Made by a program: the position numbers and the translations under genes. This document shows, piece after piece, positions 1 to 9,693 of a DNA stretch of 19,772 bases. Source of the stretch: an uncultured Actinomycetes bacterium (GTDB lineage: Bacteria > Actinomycetota > Thermoleophilia > Solirubrobacterales > Thermoleophilaceae). The first letter of the stretch is position 1, and the number at the start of each line of letters is the position of its first letter. Under the pieces are notes generated by a model. It ran no database searches. It worked only from the letters and a program-made list of their open reading frames with translations, and was not told where the DNA came from. The stretch is from contig CAMLNW010000015.1 of NCBI GenBank assembly GCA_946481495.1, positions 1-19,772 of the forward strand, written 5' to 3'.

Positions 1-68
1 AGCAGCAGCACGACGGCAGCGGTGATCACGGCTACGGCTTTGAGGAGGGCGCCCACGGGGACGGTCAA
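1..68 (-). CDS. N-terminal fragment of an exported or membrane protein downstream of ftsX (runs off the left edge)
   Basis: A minus-strand frame opens with TTG at 68 and stays open to the window edge, giving about 22 codons. After a short polar start it reads as a run of Ala, Val, Leu and Ile, with one Lys before the hydrophobic core, as in a signal peptide or first membrane helix. It begins 19 bases after the ftsX stop, so it would be the next operon gene. No clear Shine-Dalgarno sequence precedes the TTG, and a GTG at 56 is an alternative start. In many Gram-positive bacteria a murein-hydrolase activator (M23 peptidase) or S41 peptidase follows ftsEX. That would fit an exported protein, but too little sequence is present to say. 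Confidence 0.4.
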   Translation of the reverse strand, partial: MTVPVGALLKAVAVITAAVVLL

Positions 69-87
69 GAGTAGTCGGCGAGCGCGC

Positions 88-993
88 TCAGACGCGCAGG
101 AAGCGCCGCAGCGTGATCGCCGAGCCCGCCGCCGAAACGGCGACGCAAGCGAACAGCAGCACGACTATCAGCAGCGGGAAGTTGATCGTCTCGGGCGCCG
201 CGAGCAGATCGAAGCGCGCCTGGAGCGGGTCGATGAAGGTCTCCTTGGCGATCGTCAGCAGCAGCACGGCGAGCACGCCGCCCATCAGCCCGACGATCAC
301 GCCCTCGATCACGAACGGCCAGCGGATGAACCAGTTGGTCGCTCCGACGAGCTTCATCACCTCGACCTCGCGACGACGGGCGAAGATCGACAGGCGCAGC
401 GTGTTGGCGACCAGGGCGATCGAAGCGAAGACGAGCAGCGCCATCAGACCGCCGGTGAGGATCTTCACCAGTCCGGTCGCGGAGAGGATCTTCTCGGTGT
501 CCTCCTCCTTGTTGCGCACCTCGTCGATCGCGGCCAGCGACGGCTCACGGGCACCGTCGGCGCCGACGGGCGCGAGGCGATCGACGATCGACGACACCTG
601 ATCGGGATCGTCCGGCGTGACGCGGTACATGTCCGGCAGCGGGTTCGCGCCGAGCAGCTTCGTGCCCTCGGCGAACGCCTCGGGGTTCTTGCGCTCCGCC
701 TCGGCCAGGCCCTCGGCCTTCGAGACGTACTCGACCGACTTGACGTTGGTCGTGCGCTCGAGCGCCGTGGCGAGCTGCTGACGCTCGGCCTTCGTCGCCT
801 CGTCGGCGATGTAGACGTTGACGACGACGCGGTCGCGGACCTCGTTCGCGGTGCCGGTGGTCGCCTGCACGATCGGGATGAAGACCCCGAGCACGAGCGC
901 GGTCAGCAGCACGGTCAGCATCGCGGCGAGCGCCGGCGCCGAGTTGCGCGAGAGGCCGCGCACGGCCTCCTTGAAGAAGAAGGGGAAGCTCAT
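88..993 (-). CDS. ftsX: cell division ABC transporter permease FtsX
   Basis: FtsX is the membrane subunit of the FtsEX complex, which couples ATP hydrolysis at the division site to activation of peptidoglycan hydrolases outside the cell. The 301-residue protein has the family topology: TM1 at about 21-43, a large extracytoplasmic domain at about 44-170, then TM2 (174-198), TM3 (224-248) and TM4 (270-292). The cytoplasmic loop contains ARRREVEVMKLVGA (205-218), the FtsX signature contacting the ATPase. The ATG at 993 lies two bases after the ftsE stop with no good Shine-Dalgarno sequence of its own, so translation is probably coupled to ftsE. Length and topology are normal for a Gram-positive FtsX. 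Identification rests on motif, topology and the ftsE neighbour and is very secure. Confidence 0.97.
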   Translation of the reverse strand: MSFPFFFKEAVRGLSRNSAPALAAMLTVLLTALVLGVFIPIVQATTGTANEVRDRVVVNVYIADEATKAERQQLATALERTTNVKSVEYVSKAEGLAEAERKNPEAFAEGTKLLGANPLPDMYRVTPDDPDQVSSIVDRLAPVGADGAREPSLAAIDEVRNKEEDTEKILSATGLVKILTGGLMALLVFASIALVANTLRLSIFARRREVEVMKLVGATNWFIRWPFVIEGVIVGLMGGVLAVLLLTIAKETFIDPLQARFDLLAAPETINFPLLIVVLLFACVAVSAAGSAITLRRFLRV

Positions 994-995
994 AG

Positions 996-1823
996 CTAGT
1001 TGGGGTGTCCCTCGGCGCCGACGCCCAGCTCACCACGCAGGCGGATCGCGAACTCGGTCGTCGACTCGTCCGGGCGGTACATGCCGGACTGCTCGTCGCG
1101 GACGATGCGGCCCTCGCGCAGCTCGATCACGCGGCGGCGCATCTTGTCGACCATCTCCTTGTCGTGGGTCGCCACGACGACGGTCGTCCCGGTCTTGTTG
1201 ATCCGGTAGATCAGCTGCATGATCCCGATCGACGTCTCGGGATCGAGGTTGCCGGTCGGCTCGTCGGCCAGCAGCAGCGGCGGATGGTTGACGAACGCGC
1301 GGGCGATCGAGACGCGCTGCTGCTCGCCACCGGAGAGCTCGTCGGGGAAGTTGTGCAGCTTCGTCGAGAGACCGACGAGGCGCAGGATGTCCGGCACCTT
1401 GCGGCGGATCTCGTCGCGCTGCTCGCCGATCACCTGGAGCGAGTAGGCGACGTTGTCGTAGACGGTGCGGTTCGGCAGCAGCTTGTAGTCCTGGAAGACG
1501 GTGCCGATGTTGCGGCGCAGGTACGGGACCTTCGAGCGATCGATGTCGTTGAGCTTCTTGCCGGCGATCAGCACGTCGCCACTCGAGGCCTCGAGCTCCT
1601 TCATCAGCAAGCGGATGCAGGTCGACTTGCCGCAGCCAGTCGCGCCGACGAGGAAGACGAACTCCCCCCGCCCGATGGTCAGCGACGCACGCTCGAGACC
1701 GACGGAACCGCCGTCGTAGACCTTCGAGACGTCGCGCAGCTCGACGACGGGAACGTCGCCGGCAGGCGTTGGAGGGGCGATCGGAGCGACGTCCGGGCGC
1801 CTGCGAGTACGTAGCTGGGCCAT
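996..1823 (-). CDS. ftsE: cell division ATP-binding protein FtsE
   Basis: FtsE is the cytoplasmic ATPase of FtsEX. All ABC motifs are present in the 275 residues: Walker [10 protein letters not shown] (60-68), Q-loop Gln111, signature LSGGEQQ (163-169), Walker B LLLADEP (183-189) and switch His220. The stretch [17 protein letters not shown] is the FtsE-type Q-loop region. The ABC core starts near residue 27, so the protein carries about 24 extra N-terminal residues rich in Arg and Pro, plus a C-terminal tail of about 25 residues. FtsE is usually nearer 220-230 residues. The ATG at 1823 has an AAGGG-type ribosome site about 11 bases upstream; no convincing later start lies close to the core. 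It is transcribed minus-strand ahead of ftsX, after a 167-base gap that holds two stem-loops. Confidence 0.97.
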   Translation of the reverse strand: MAQLRTRRRPDVAPIAPPTPAGDVPVVELRDVSKVYDGGSVGLERASLTIGRGEFVFLVGATGCGKSTCIRLLMKELEASSGDVLIAGKKLNDIDRSKVPYLRRNIGTVFQDYKLLPNRTVYDNVAYSLQVIGEQRDEIRRKVPDILRLVGLSTKLHNFPDELSGGEQQRVSIARAFVNHPPLLLADEPTGNLDPETSIGIMQLIYRINKTGTTVVVATHDKEMVDKMRRRVIELREGRIVRDEQSGMYRPDESTTEFAIRLRGELGVGAEGHPN

Positions 1824-1887
1824 CTGCGGCCACCCTTCTTACCGGGAGTGAAGGCGGCGATTTGCAGGTGCAATGCCACGTGCAGTG

Positions 1888-1907
1888 CCTGCAACGTTTG
1901 TTGCAGG
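1888..1907. other. perfect 8-bp hairpin with a 4-base loop upstream of ftsE
   Basis: The arms CCTGCAAC (1888-1895) and GTTGCAGG (1900-1907) are perfect reverse complements around the loop GTTT. The surrounding 1863-1907 is dense in TGCA/CTGCA half-sites, with TGCAGG at 1863-1868 and CCTGCA at 1888-1893 also forming an inverted pair. It could be an operator for ftsE or part of the leader RNA. Its right arm shares two bases with the next, larger stem-loop. No T-run follows on either strand, so a simple intrinsic terminator is not indicated. Confidence 0.45.
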
Positions 1908-1974
1908 GCGAACGAGACGGATCCCCAACGGAGCGAGCTTCGCAAGGCTCCTCTGGGGACCGTCTCGTTCGCCC
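1906..1974. other. long stem-loop between the reductase gene and ftsE
   Basis: GGGCGAACGAGACGG (1906-1920) and CCGTCTCGTTCGCCC (1960-1974) are perfect 15-base inverted repeats. After a single bulged A at 1921 the stem continues for five more pairs (1922-1926 with 1955-1959). A further GGAGC/GCTCC stem (1930-1934 with 1947-1951) caps it. It sits 17 bases past the stop of the upstream gene (at 1991, minus strand) and about 80 bases before ftsE. The position fits a terminator or transcript-stabilising element for the nad operon, but there is no U-tract after the stem on the minus strand. A regulatory leader for ftsE is the alternative. Confidence 0.55.
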
Positions 1975-1990
1975 GTCGACAGTCGGTGGT

Positions 1991-2725
1991 TCAGCGACGC
2001 AGGCGCCAGCGGGTGAAGAGGGCGCCGTCTGCCTCGCAGAGCCAGAGGAGCTCGGCGTCTGCGGGCTCGGGCAGCGCGGGGCCCATCGTGATCGTCGGCT
2101 CGTCGCCGCCACCCGCGAGCTTTGGGGCAGTCGAGAGGAACAGCTCGTCGACGAGGCCGGCGGCGAGCATGTAGGAGAAGAGCGTCGGGCCGCCCTCGCA
2201 GATCAGCGAGCGGATGCCGTGGTCGGAGCGGAGACGTGCGAGCAGGATCTTGAGGTCGTCGGCGGTGCGCTCGTACTTGACGTCCGCCGCAACGCCCTCG
2301 AGCTCGTGGTCGGCGGCGGTCGCGATGATCACTGGCGCGCCGGGCGCCTGCAGCAGCGGCAGGTCGGAGGGCAAGACGAGCCGCGCGGAGACGATGACCG
2401 TGGGCTGCTCGGGATCGAGGCCATGGCGCTCGCGCCGCGCCCGCAGCTCGTCGTTCTTGACGGCCTCGGCGTAGCGCTCGATCCGAACGGTGCCGGCGCC
2501 AACGAGGATCGCGTCGGCGGTGGTCCGCAGCAGGTGGAACAGCTCGCGATCCTGCTCGCCGCCGAGACCGCGCGTGTCACCGTCGGTGGCGGCACGGCCG
2601 TCGAGCGTCGAGACCATGTTGACCGCGACGTAGGGCCGGTCGTCCGGCGCGTGGGCGCCGAGGTCGATCTGGCCGACGAGGTCCTCGGCGGCGACCTCGC
2701 CGGGACGGGGATAGAGGCGGTTCAA
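1991..2725 (-). CDS. pyrimidine reductase family protein (RibD C-terminal, DHFR-like fold)
   Basis: The 244-residue protein matches stand-alone RibD C-terminal reductases, NADPH-binding proteins with a dihydrofolate-reductase fold. Visible motifs are NMVSTLDGRAA (36-46), DAILVGAGTVR (71-81, cofactor-binding Gly-rich turn) and CEGGPTL (176-182), the strongest RibD-C hallmark. There is no deaminase domain, so it is not a full bifunctional RibD. Its TTG start (2725-2723) overlaps the nadA stop in a TTGA arrangement, implying translational coupling, so it is the third gene of a nadC-nadA operon. RibD acts in riboflavin synthesis, but these free-standing homologues often lie outside rib operons and their substrate is usually unknown. 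I assign the family with confidence and the reaction only as an NAD(P)H-dependent reductase. Confidence 0.85.
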   Translation of the reverse strand: MNRLYPRPGEVAAEDLVGQIDLGAHAPDDRPYVAVNMVSTLDGRAATDGDTRGLGGEQDRELFHLLRTTADAILVGAGTVRIERYAEAVKNDELRARRERHGLDPEQPTVIVSARLVLPSDLPLLQAPGAPVIIATAADHELEGVAADVKYERTADDLKILLARLRSDHGIRSLICEGGPTLFSYMLAAGLVDELFLSTAPKLAGGGDEPTITMGPALPEPADAELLWLCEADGALFTRWRLRR

Positions 2726-3756
2726 CGCTTGACGGCGCTGCCGGGGCCGATCGCGACCATGCGCTCGATCGGGACGCGGGCGCGCTCGGCGATCGCGGGA
2801 TCGACCTTGACCACGGGGCTCATCTCGCGCAGCGTGTCGCGCAGCTTCGGCAGCGTGATCATCTTCATGTACTTGCAGGAGGCCATCCGGTTGGCGGGGA
2901 TGAAGGTCTTGCCTGGGTTCTCCAGCTCGAGCGGGTAGAGCATCCCGGTCTCGGTGGCGACGATGAACTCGTCGGCGTCGGACTCGCGAGCGAAGTCGAG
3001 CATTCCGCCGGTCGAGAGCATGTGGGTGTGCTCGGCGTCAATGTCGCCCGAGGCGACGAACTCCATCACCTGGGTCGTGCAGCCACACTCGGGGTGGACG
3101 AGGAACTCGGCGCTCGGATGCTCGGCCTGCATGTCGTTGATGTCGGCGGGGCGGATGCCGGCGTGGACGTGGCACTCGCCGTCCCAGACCTGCATACGCC
3201 GGCCGGTCTCGCGCTCGACGTAGGCGCCGAGCCACATGTCCGGGCCGAACAGGATCTCGGTGTCGTCGCCGTGCTCGCGCCAGATGTGCTCGACGACCTG
3301 GACGGCGTTCGAGGAGGTGCAGCAGTAGTCGGTCTCGGCCTTGACCTCGGCGCTCGTGTTGACGTACATCACGACGACCGCACCCGGGAACTTCGCCTTC
3401 CACTCGCGCAACTGGTCGGCCGTGATCGAGTCGGCCAGCGAGCAGCCGGCGTCGAGGTCGGGCAACAGCACCGTCTTCTCCGGCGACAGCACCGATGCCG
3501 TCTCGGCCATGAAGTGGACGCCGCAGAAGGCGATCGTCTGCTCGCTGGAGGCCGCCGCCTGGCGTGACAGGCCGAGCGAGTCGCCGACGAAATGAGCGAC
3601 GTCCTGGACCTCGGGCAGCTGGTAGTTATGCGCCAGGATCACAGCGTCGCGCTCCGCCGCGAGCGCGCGCACCTCGTCCTTGAGGGCAGGAAGATTCTCC
3701 AGCTCGAGTAGCTGTGTCGGTGCGGCTCCCGCTGGGGGACTCGACTGGGCCGGCAT
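2722..3756 (-). CDS. nadA: quinolinate synthase NadA
   Basis: NadA condenses iminoaspartate with dihydroxyacetone phosphate to quinolinate, using an oxygen-sensitive [4Fe-4S] cluster, in de novo NAD synthesis. From the ATG at 3756 it has 344 residues. Family motifs include ILAHNYQLPEVQDVAHFVGD near residues 40-59, FCGVHFMAETA (77-87), AGCSLAD (Cys105), HPECGCTTQVM (Cys224, Cys226) and ASCKYMKM (Cys294). These Cys positions provide the expected cluster ligands. The frame is open to a GTG at 3795, but I prefer the ATG because AAAGAGG lies 10 bases upstream of it and the extra 13 residues do not resemble the family. It follows nadC by 94 bases and overlaps the next gene at its stop. No nadB (aspartate oxidase) is present in the window. 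Confidence 0.95.
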   Translation of the reverse strand: MPAQSSPPAGAAPTQLLELENLPALKDEVRALAAERDAVILAHNYQLPEVQDVAHFVGDSLGLSRQAAASSEQTIAFCGVHFMAETASVLSPEKTVLLPDLDAGCSLADSITADQLREWKAKFPGAVVVMYVNTSAEVKAETDYCCTSSNAVQVVEHIWREHGDDTEILFGPDMWLGAYVERETGRRMQVWDGECHVHAGIRPADINDMQAEHPSAEFLVHPECGCTTQVMEFVASGDIDAEHTHMLSTGGMLDFARESDADEFIVATETGMLYPLELENPGKTFIPANRMASCKYMKMITLPKLRDTLREMSPVVKVDPAIAERARVPIERMVAIGPGSAVKR

Positions 3757-3759
3757 ATG

Positions 3760-3784
3760 TTTCGAACCTCTTTCGGTGTCGAAA
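3760..3784. promoter_or_regulatory. inverted repeat over the nadA ribosome-binding site (possible operator)
   Basis: TTTCGA (3760-3765) and TCGAAA (3779-3784) form a six-base inverted repeat with a 13-base spacer that contains the nadA Shine-Dalgarno sequence. It is AT-richer than its surroundings. A repressor site or a translation-blocking hairpin is conceivable. Six-base arms can occur by chance, so confidence is low. Confidence 0.2.
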
Positions 3785-3850
3785 TGAACTTCCACGCTCA
3801 GGGGGAGCGCGCGGAACGCCCCTAAGTGTAGACCTCTGGCGGCTGCGCGC

Positions 3851-4675
3851 CTAGCTCTCGGGCTCGAACAGCAGGCTGACGTCGAGCGCCGGCGCGGAGT
3901 GCGTCAGCGCGCCAACCGAGATGAAGTCGACGCCAGTCTCGGCGACCGCACGGACCGTGTCGAGCGTGATCCCGCCTGAGGCCTCGAGCTCCGCCCGGCC
4001 CGCGGTTCGCTCGACCCCCGCGCGCAGAACATCCGGATCCATGTTGTCGAGCAGCACCCGTCGAATTCCGGCGTCGAGCGCCTCGTCGAGCTCTCCGAGG
4101 CTCTCGACCTCGATCTCGACCACGACCCCCTCCGGGGCGCCCGTGAGCGCGCGCCGTGCCGCCTCCCCCACGCCGCCGGCGACGCGCACGTGGTTCTCCT
4201 TGACGAGGATCGCGTCATAGAGACCGAAGCGGTGCGAGGTGCCGCCACCGGCGACGACCGCCGCCTTCTCGAGCGCCCGCATCCCCGGGGTCGTTTTGCG
4301 CGTGTCGAGGATCCGCGTGCCAGTCCCCGCGACGGCCTCGACGTAGCGCGCGGTCAGGGTCGCGATGCCGGAGAGCCGTCCGAGCAGATTGAGCGCGACC
4401 CGCTCGCCGGCCAGGATCGAGCGCGCGTCGCCGCGCAGCGCGAGCAGCTCGTCGCCCGGACCGACGTTGTCGCCATCGGCGGCGCGCGACTCGACGTTCA
4501 ACTCACGATCGACCGCGGCGAAGACCGCCGCCGCGACGTTGACTCCCGCAACCACCCCGTCGGCCTTGGCGATCACGATGCCGGTGGCGAGACTGCTCTC
4601 CGGCACCACCGCCTGGCTCGTCAGGTCGCCGGCGCCGAGGTCCTCGGCGAGCGCCTGCTGGATCAAGTCGCGCAT
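3851..4675 (-). CDS. nadC: nicotinate-nucleotide pyrophosphorylase (carboxylating) NadC
   Basis: NadC (quinolinate phosphoribosyltransferase) converts quinolinate and PRPP to nicotinate mononucleotide, CO2 and PPi, the step after NadA. The 274-residue length is typical. Motifs visible are EDLGAGDLTS near the N-terminus (11-20), ERVALNLLGRLSGIAT (91-106), DTRKTTPGMRALEKAAV (124-140, including substrate-binding Arg and Lys) and HRFGLYDAILVKENH (148-162). The C-terminal barrel shows EIEVESLGELDEAL, LLDNMDP and EASGGI in the expected order. The ATG at 4675 gives the canonical N-terminus. It is the first gene of nadC-nadA-reductase on the minus strand and diverges from the small exported-protein gene at 4762. 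Confidence 0.97.
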   Translation of the reverse strand: MRDLIQQALAEDLGAGDLTSQAVVPESSLATGIVIAKADGVVAGVNVAAAVFAAVDRELNVESRAADGDNVGPGDELLALRGDARSILAGERVALNLLGRLSGIATLTARYVEAVAGTGTRILDTRKTTPGMRALEKAAVVAGGGTSHRFGLYDAILVKENHVRVAGGVGEAARRALTGAPEGVVVEIEVESLGELDEALDAGIRRVLLDNMDPDVLRAGVERTAGRAELEASGGITLDTVRAVAETGVDFISVGALTHSAPALDVSLLFEPES

Positions 4676-4711
4676 CGCGCCGACTATGGCGCAAACGAGG
4701 ACGCCACGTTA

Positions 4712-4736
4712 GGTTGGGCGTTCAGACTCCCCAACC
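4712..4736. promoter_or_regulatory. inverted repeat in the nadC / small-protein divergent intergenic region
   Basis: GGTTGGG (4712-4718) and CCCAACC (4730-4736) are perfect seven-base inverted repeats separated by 11 bases. They lie in the 86-base region between the divergent starts of nadC (4675) and the exported-protein gene (4762). The position fits an operator or a 5'-leader hairpin for the plus-strand gene. I do not recognise a known NAD-regulator motif in it. Confidence 0.3.
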
Positions 4737-4761
4737 CAGACTCGGAGGACTCAGCAGCCCC

Positions 4762-5190
4762 ATGCGACTTTCGACCAAGCGCCTCGCCGCGCCCGCCGCG
4801 ATCCTCGCCACGCTCGCCGTGGCAGTCCCCGCCAACTCGGTCGCCCAGCCCGCCGGCGACGACGGCGCCAGCGCGTCCCAGAAGAGCCGCGAGCGTGGGC
4901 CCGCTGGACGCGAGCGCGTCAACCCGCGCTGCCGCGGCAACGAGCGCCGCGAGGAGATCGCCCAGGCCAACCTGTCCCAGGCCCAGGCGAAGCTCAAGAC
5001 CGCTAAGGCGAACCTGAAGAAGGCCCGTGAGGCGGCGAAGGCGACGACCCCGGGAACCAAGGCCAACAAGCAGGCCAAGGCGAAAGTCGCGAAGTCGCAG
5101 AAGAAGGTCAAGAAGGCAAAGGCCAAGGTCAAGGCCGAGAAGGCCGACCTTCGCAGCGCCAAGCAGCGCAGCGAGTCCCAGGGCTGCTGA
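4762..5190 (+). CDS. small exported lysine/alanine-rich coiled-coil protein of unknown function
   Basis: I do not recognise this family. From the ATG at 4762 the protein has 142 residues. Residues 1-28 form a signal peptide: a basic start MRLSTKR, a hydrophobic core, and a likely cleavage after SVA. Residues 30-60 are polar and Arg-rich with one Cys (PRCRGN). Residues about 62-130 are almost entirely Ala, Lys, Gln and Glu in a long-helix or coiled-coil pattern (AQAKLKTAKANLKKAREAAK), and the chain ends in a second Cys (GC). The two Cys could form a disulfide outside the cell. GGAGG lies 13 bases before the ATG; an upstream TTG at 4714 would spoil the signal peptide. The gene stands alone on the plus strand, divergent from nadC and convergent with prfB. 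Low complexity makes homology inference weak. Confidence 0.75.
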   Translation: MRLSTKRLAAPAAILATLAVAVPANSVAQPAGDDGASASQKSRERGPAGRERVNPRCRGNERREEIAQANLSQAQAKLKTAKANLKKAREAAKATTPGTKANKQAKAKVAKSQKKVKKAKAKVKAEKADLRSAKQRSESQGC

Positions 5191-5199
5191 GCTGAGCCG

Positions 5200-6287
5200 T
5201 TAGCCGGCGCCGTTCGCGGCGCCGGCCCGCCGCAGCAGCTCCGCGCGCACAAACTCGTCGAGATCGCCGTCCAGGACACCCTGGGCGTTGCCGATCTCGA
5301 CGTTCGTGCGGTGGTCCTTGACCATCGTGTAGGGGTGCAGCACGTAGGAGCGGATCTGCGAGCCCCAGCCGACGTCCTGAGCCTCGCCCCTCTCCTTTGC
5401 GATCTCCTCGGCGCGGCGCCGCTCCTCGGCCTCGATCAGCTTGCCGCGCAGCATCTTCATCGCGGTCTCCTTGTTCGCCGTCTGCGAGCGTTCGTTCTGG
5501 CACTGGACGACGATCCCCGACGGCCGGTGGGTGATCCGCACCGCCGAGTCGGTCTTGTTGACGTGCTGCCCGCCGGCGCCTGACGCACGGTAGGTGTCGA
5601 TCTGGAGGTCGTCGGGCTCGATCTCGATCTCGACCGTGTCCTCGACCAGCGGCGCCACCTCGACCCCCGCGAACGCCGTGTGGCGGCGGGCGGCCGAGTC
5701 GAACGGCGAGATCCGCACCAGCCGGTGGACGCCCTTCTCGGCCGAGAAGAGGCCGTAGGCGTTCTCGCCGGCGGCGGTGAAGCTGGCCGACTTGAGCCCG
5801 GCCTCCTCCCCCTCGGAGGCCTCCTTAAGCTCGACCTTCATGTCGCGGCTCTCGGCCCATCGCATCAGCATCCGTAGCAGCATCTCCGCCCAGTCCTGCG
5901 AGTCGGTGCCGCCGGCGCCGGCGTTGACGGTCACGACGGCGTCGCCGGCGTCGTACTCGCCGGAGAACAGGCGTGCCTCCTCGAGCGCCGCGAGGCGCGA
6001 CTCGATCGAGGCGCGCTGCTCTTCGACCTCGGCGGCGATCGAGTCGTCGTCGGAGGCCAGCTCCTCGAGCTCCTCGAGGTCGCCGATGTCGGACTCGAGC
6101 GTCTGGAACTCGTCGAGCCGGCGCTGGACGCGCGCGTGCTCCGCCGACACCTTGGCGGCGGTCGCCTGATCGTCCCAGAAGCCCTCCGCGCCCATCTGGG
6201 CCTCGAGCGCGTCCGCGCGCTGACTCAGCGAAGCAGGGTCAAAGGTAGTCCGCGAGCAGCTTCAGCTGGTCGCGGAGGCCACTGGCG

Positions 6288-6298
<11 letters not shown>
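5200..6298 (-). CDS. prfB: peptide chain release factor 2 (RF2), with programmed +1 frameshift
   Basis: RF2 recognises UGA and UAA and triggers peptidyl-tRNA hydrolysis. The main frame carries the RF2 tripeptide SPF in VRISPFDS and the catalytic GGQ in ASGAGGQHVNKTDSAVR. An ATG in that frame exists at 6195, but family alignment demands more N-terminus, and the sequence supplies it. An ATG at 6298 opens a 19-codon frame (MAPSASGLRDQLKLLADYL) ending in CTT TGA C. A +1 slip on CTT continues as DPASLSQRADALEAQ into MGAEGFWDD. The product is then 365 residues, the normal RF2 length. The start lies inside the last codons of secA (11-base overlap). The site gives autoregulation: scarce RF2 favours frameshifting over UGA termination. 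Co-transcription after hpf-secA is likely. Confidence 0.96.
5203..5226 (+). terminator. 10-bp GC hairpin with TTCG loop after the exported-protein gene
   Basis: GCCGGCGCCG (5203-5212), TTCG, CGGCGCCGGC (5217-5226) form a perfect hairpin 12 bases past the stop of the plus-strand gene. It also lies in the last codons of prfB (stop at 5200-5202). No T-run follows on the plus strand, so any termination would be Rho-dependent or imperfectly intrinsic. The GC-rich Ala/Gly codons of prfB may be sufficient explanation. Confidence 0.35.
6238..6250 (-). promoter_or_regulatory. prfB programmed +1 ribosomal frameshift site
   Basis: Read on the minus strand in the frame of the ATG at 6298, codons 17-20 are GAC TAC CTT TGA followed by C. 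CUU UGA C is the canonical bacterial RF2 recoding heptamer: slippery CUU, poorly terminating UGAC. Slipping one base forward after CTT (skipping T at 6241) enters the long RF2 frame at GAC (6240-6238). The internal Shine-Dalgarno stimulator seen in other bacteria just before the site is weak here (GCGGAC rather than AGGGGG). The coding continuity on both sides makes the recoding assignment firm. Confidence 0.93.
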
Positions 6299-9230
<2,932 letters not shown>

Positions 9231-9263
9231 AGCGCCGAGCCTAGCAATGGGGATGTTGCTGGG

Positions 9264-9599
9264 CTACGCGAGCCGCGGCGAAGCTCTGTGCGCCTCCCGG
9301 CGCTTGCGGCGCTTCTCGCGGTGGCGCTTGACCTGGCGGGCGAGGTCCTCCGAGGCGAGGTTGACCGAGCGCGCCATGCTCTCCGACGCCTCACGTGCCC
9401 TCAAGGTCACACCCTTGAGATGCAAGGTCACCTCGACCACCTGGGACTGCTTGATCGAGGGGTTGCGTTCCTCGATCAACTCGACCTCCATGTCCGCGAG
9501 TGGAGATACCTGTCTGGCGATCTTGGCGAACTTCTTGTTCACCCGCTCCCTGAGCTCGTCGCCGACCGGTACGTTGCGCCCCTTCATTGCGATGCGCAT
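9264..9599 (-). CDS. hpf: ribosome hibernation-promoting factor, short S30AE-domain type
   Basis: The 111-residue protein consists of the S30AE domain (MRIAMKGRNVPVGDELRERV, then ADMEVELIEERNPSIK and VVEVTLHLKG), which binds the 30S decoding region and inactivates ribosomes in stationary phase. It lacks the C-terminal dimerisation domain of long HPF common in Gram-positive bacteria, and ends in a very basic tail (HREKRRKRREAHR). The next frame starts only at secA, with no remnant of a second domain, so this is a true short form rather than a truncation visible here. AGGGAGG lies four bases before the ATG, a strong ribosome site. Position directly ahead of secA is the usual Gram-positive context and supports the call. 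Confidence 0.9.
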   Translation of the reverse strand: MRIAMKGRNVPVGDELRERVNKKFAKIARQVSPLADMEVELIEERNPSIKQSQVVEVTLHLKGVTLRAREASESMARSVNLASEDLARQVKRHREKRRKRREAHRASPRLA

Positions 9600-9635
9600 G
9601 CGGCCTCCCTGGAAATGTGATGGAGATTGCTTTGG

Positions 9636-9664
9636 ATCCTAGTGCCCAGGACGGCGGCTGCCAA
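9636..9664 (-). promoter_or_regulatory. sigma-70-type promoter for hpf-secA-prfB
   Basis: On the minus strand TTGGCA (-35, 9664-9659) and TAGGAT (-10, 9641-9636) are separated by exactly 17 bases, close to the housekeeping consensus. Transcription would start near 9629, leaving a leader of about 30 bases containing the hpf Shine-Dalgarno sequence. It lies between comF and hpf, so hpf-secA-prfB can be expressed independently of comF. Confidence 0.6.
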
Positions 9665-9693
9665 TGCGCCATCTGTCCAAATTTGCGGGATCT

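Noticed and set aside
3757..3795. GTG start of nadA at 3795
   Set aside because: The later ATG at 3756 has the better ribosome site and matches NadA N-termini; the extra 13 residues do not.
5131..5279. Possible RNA-level overlap or fusion of the exported-protein gene with prfB
   Set aside because: The two genes are convergent, with stops at 5190 and 5200; frames crossing the junction are antisense shadows.
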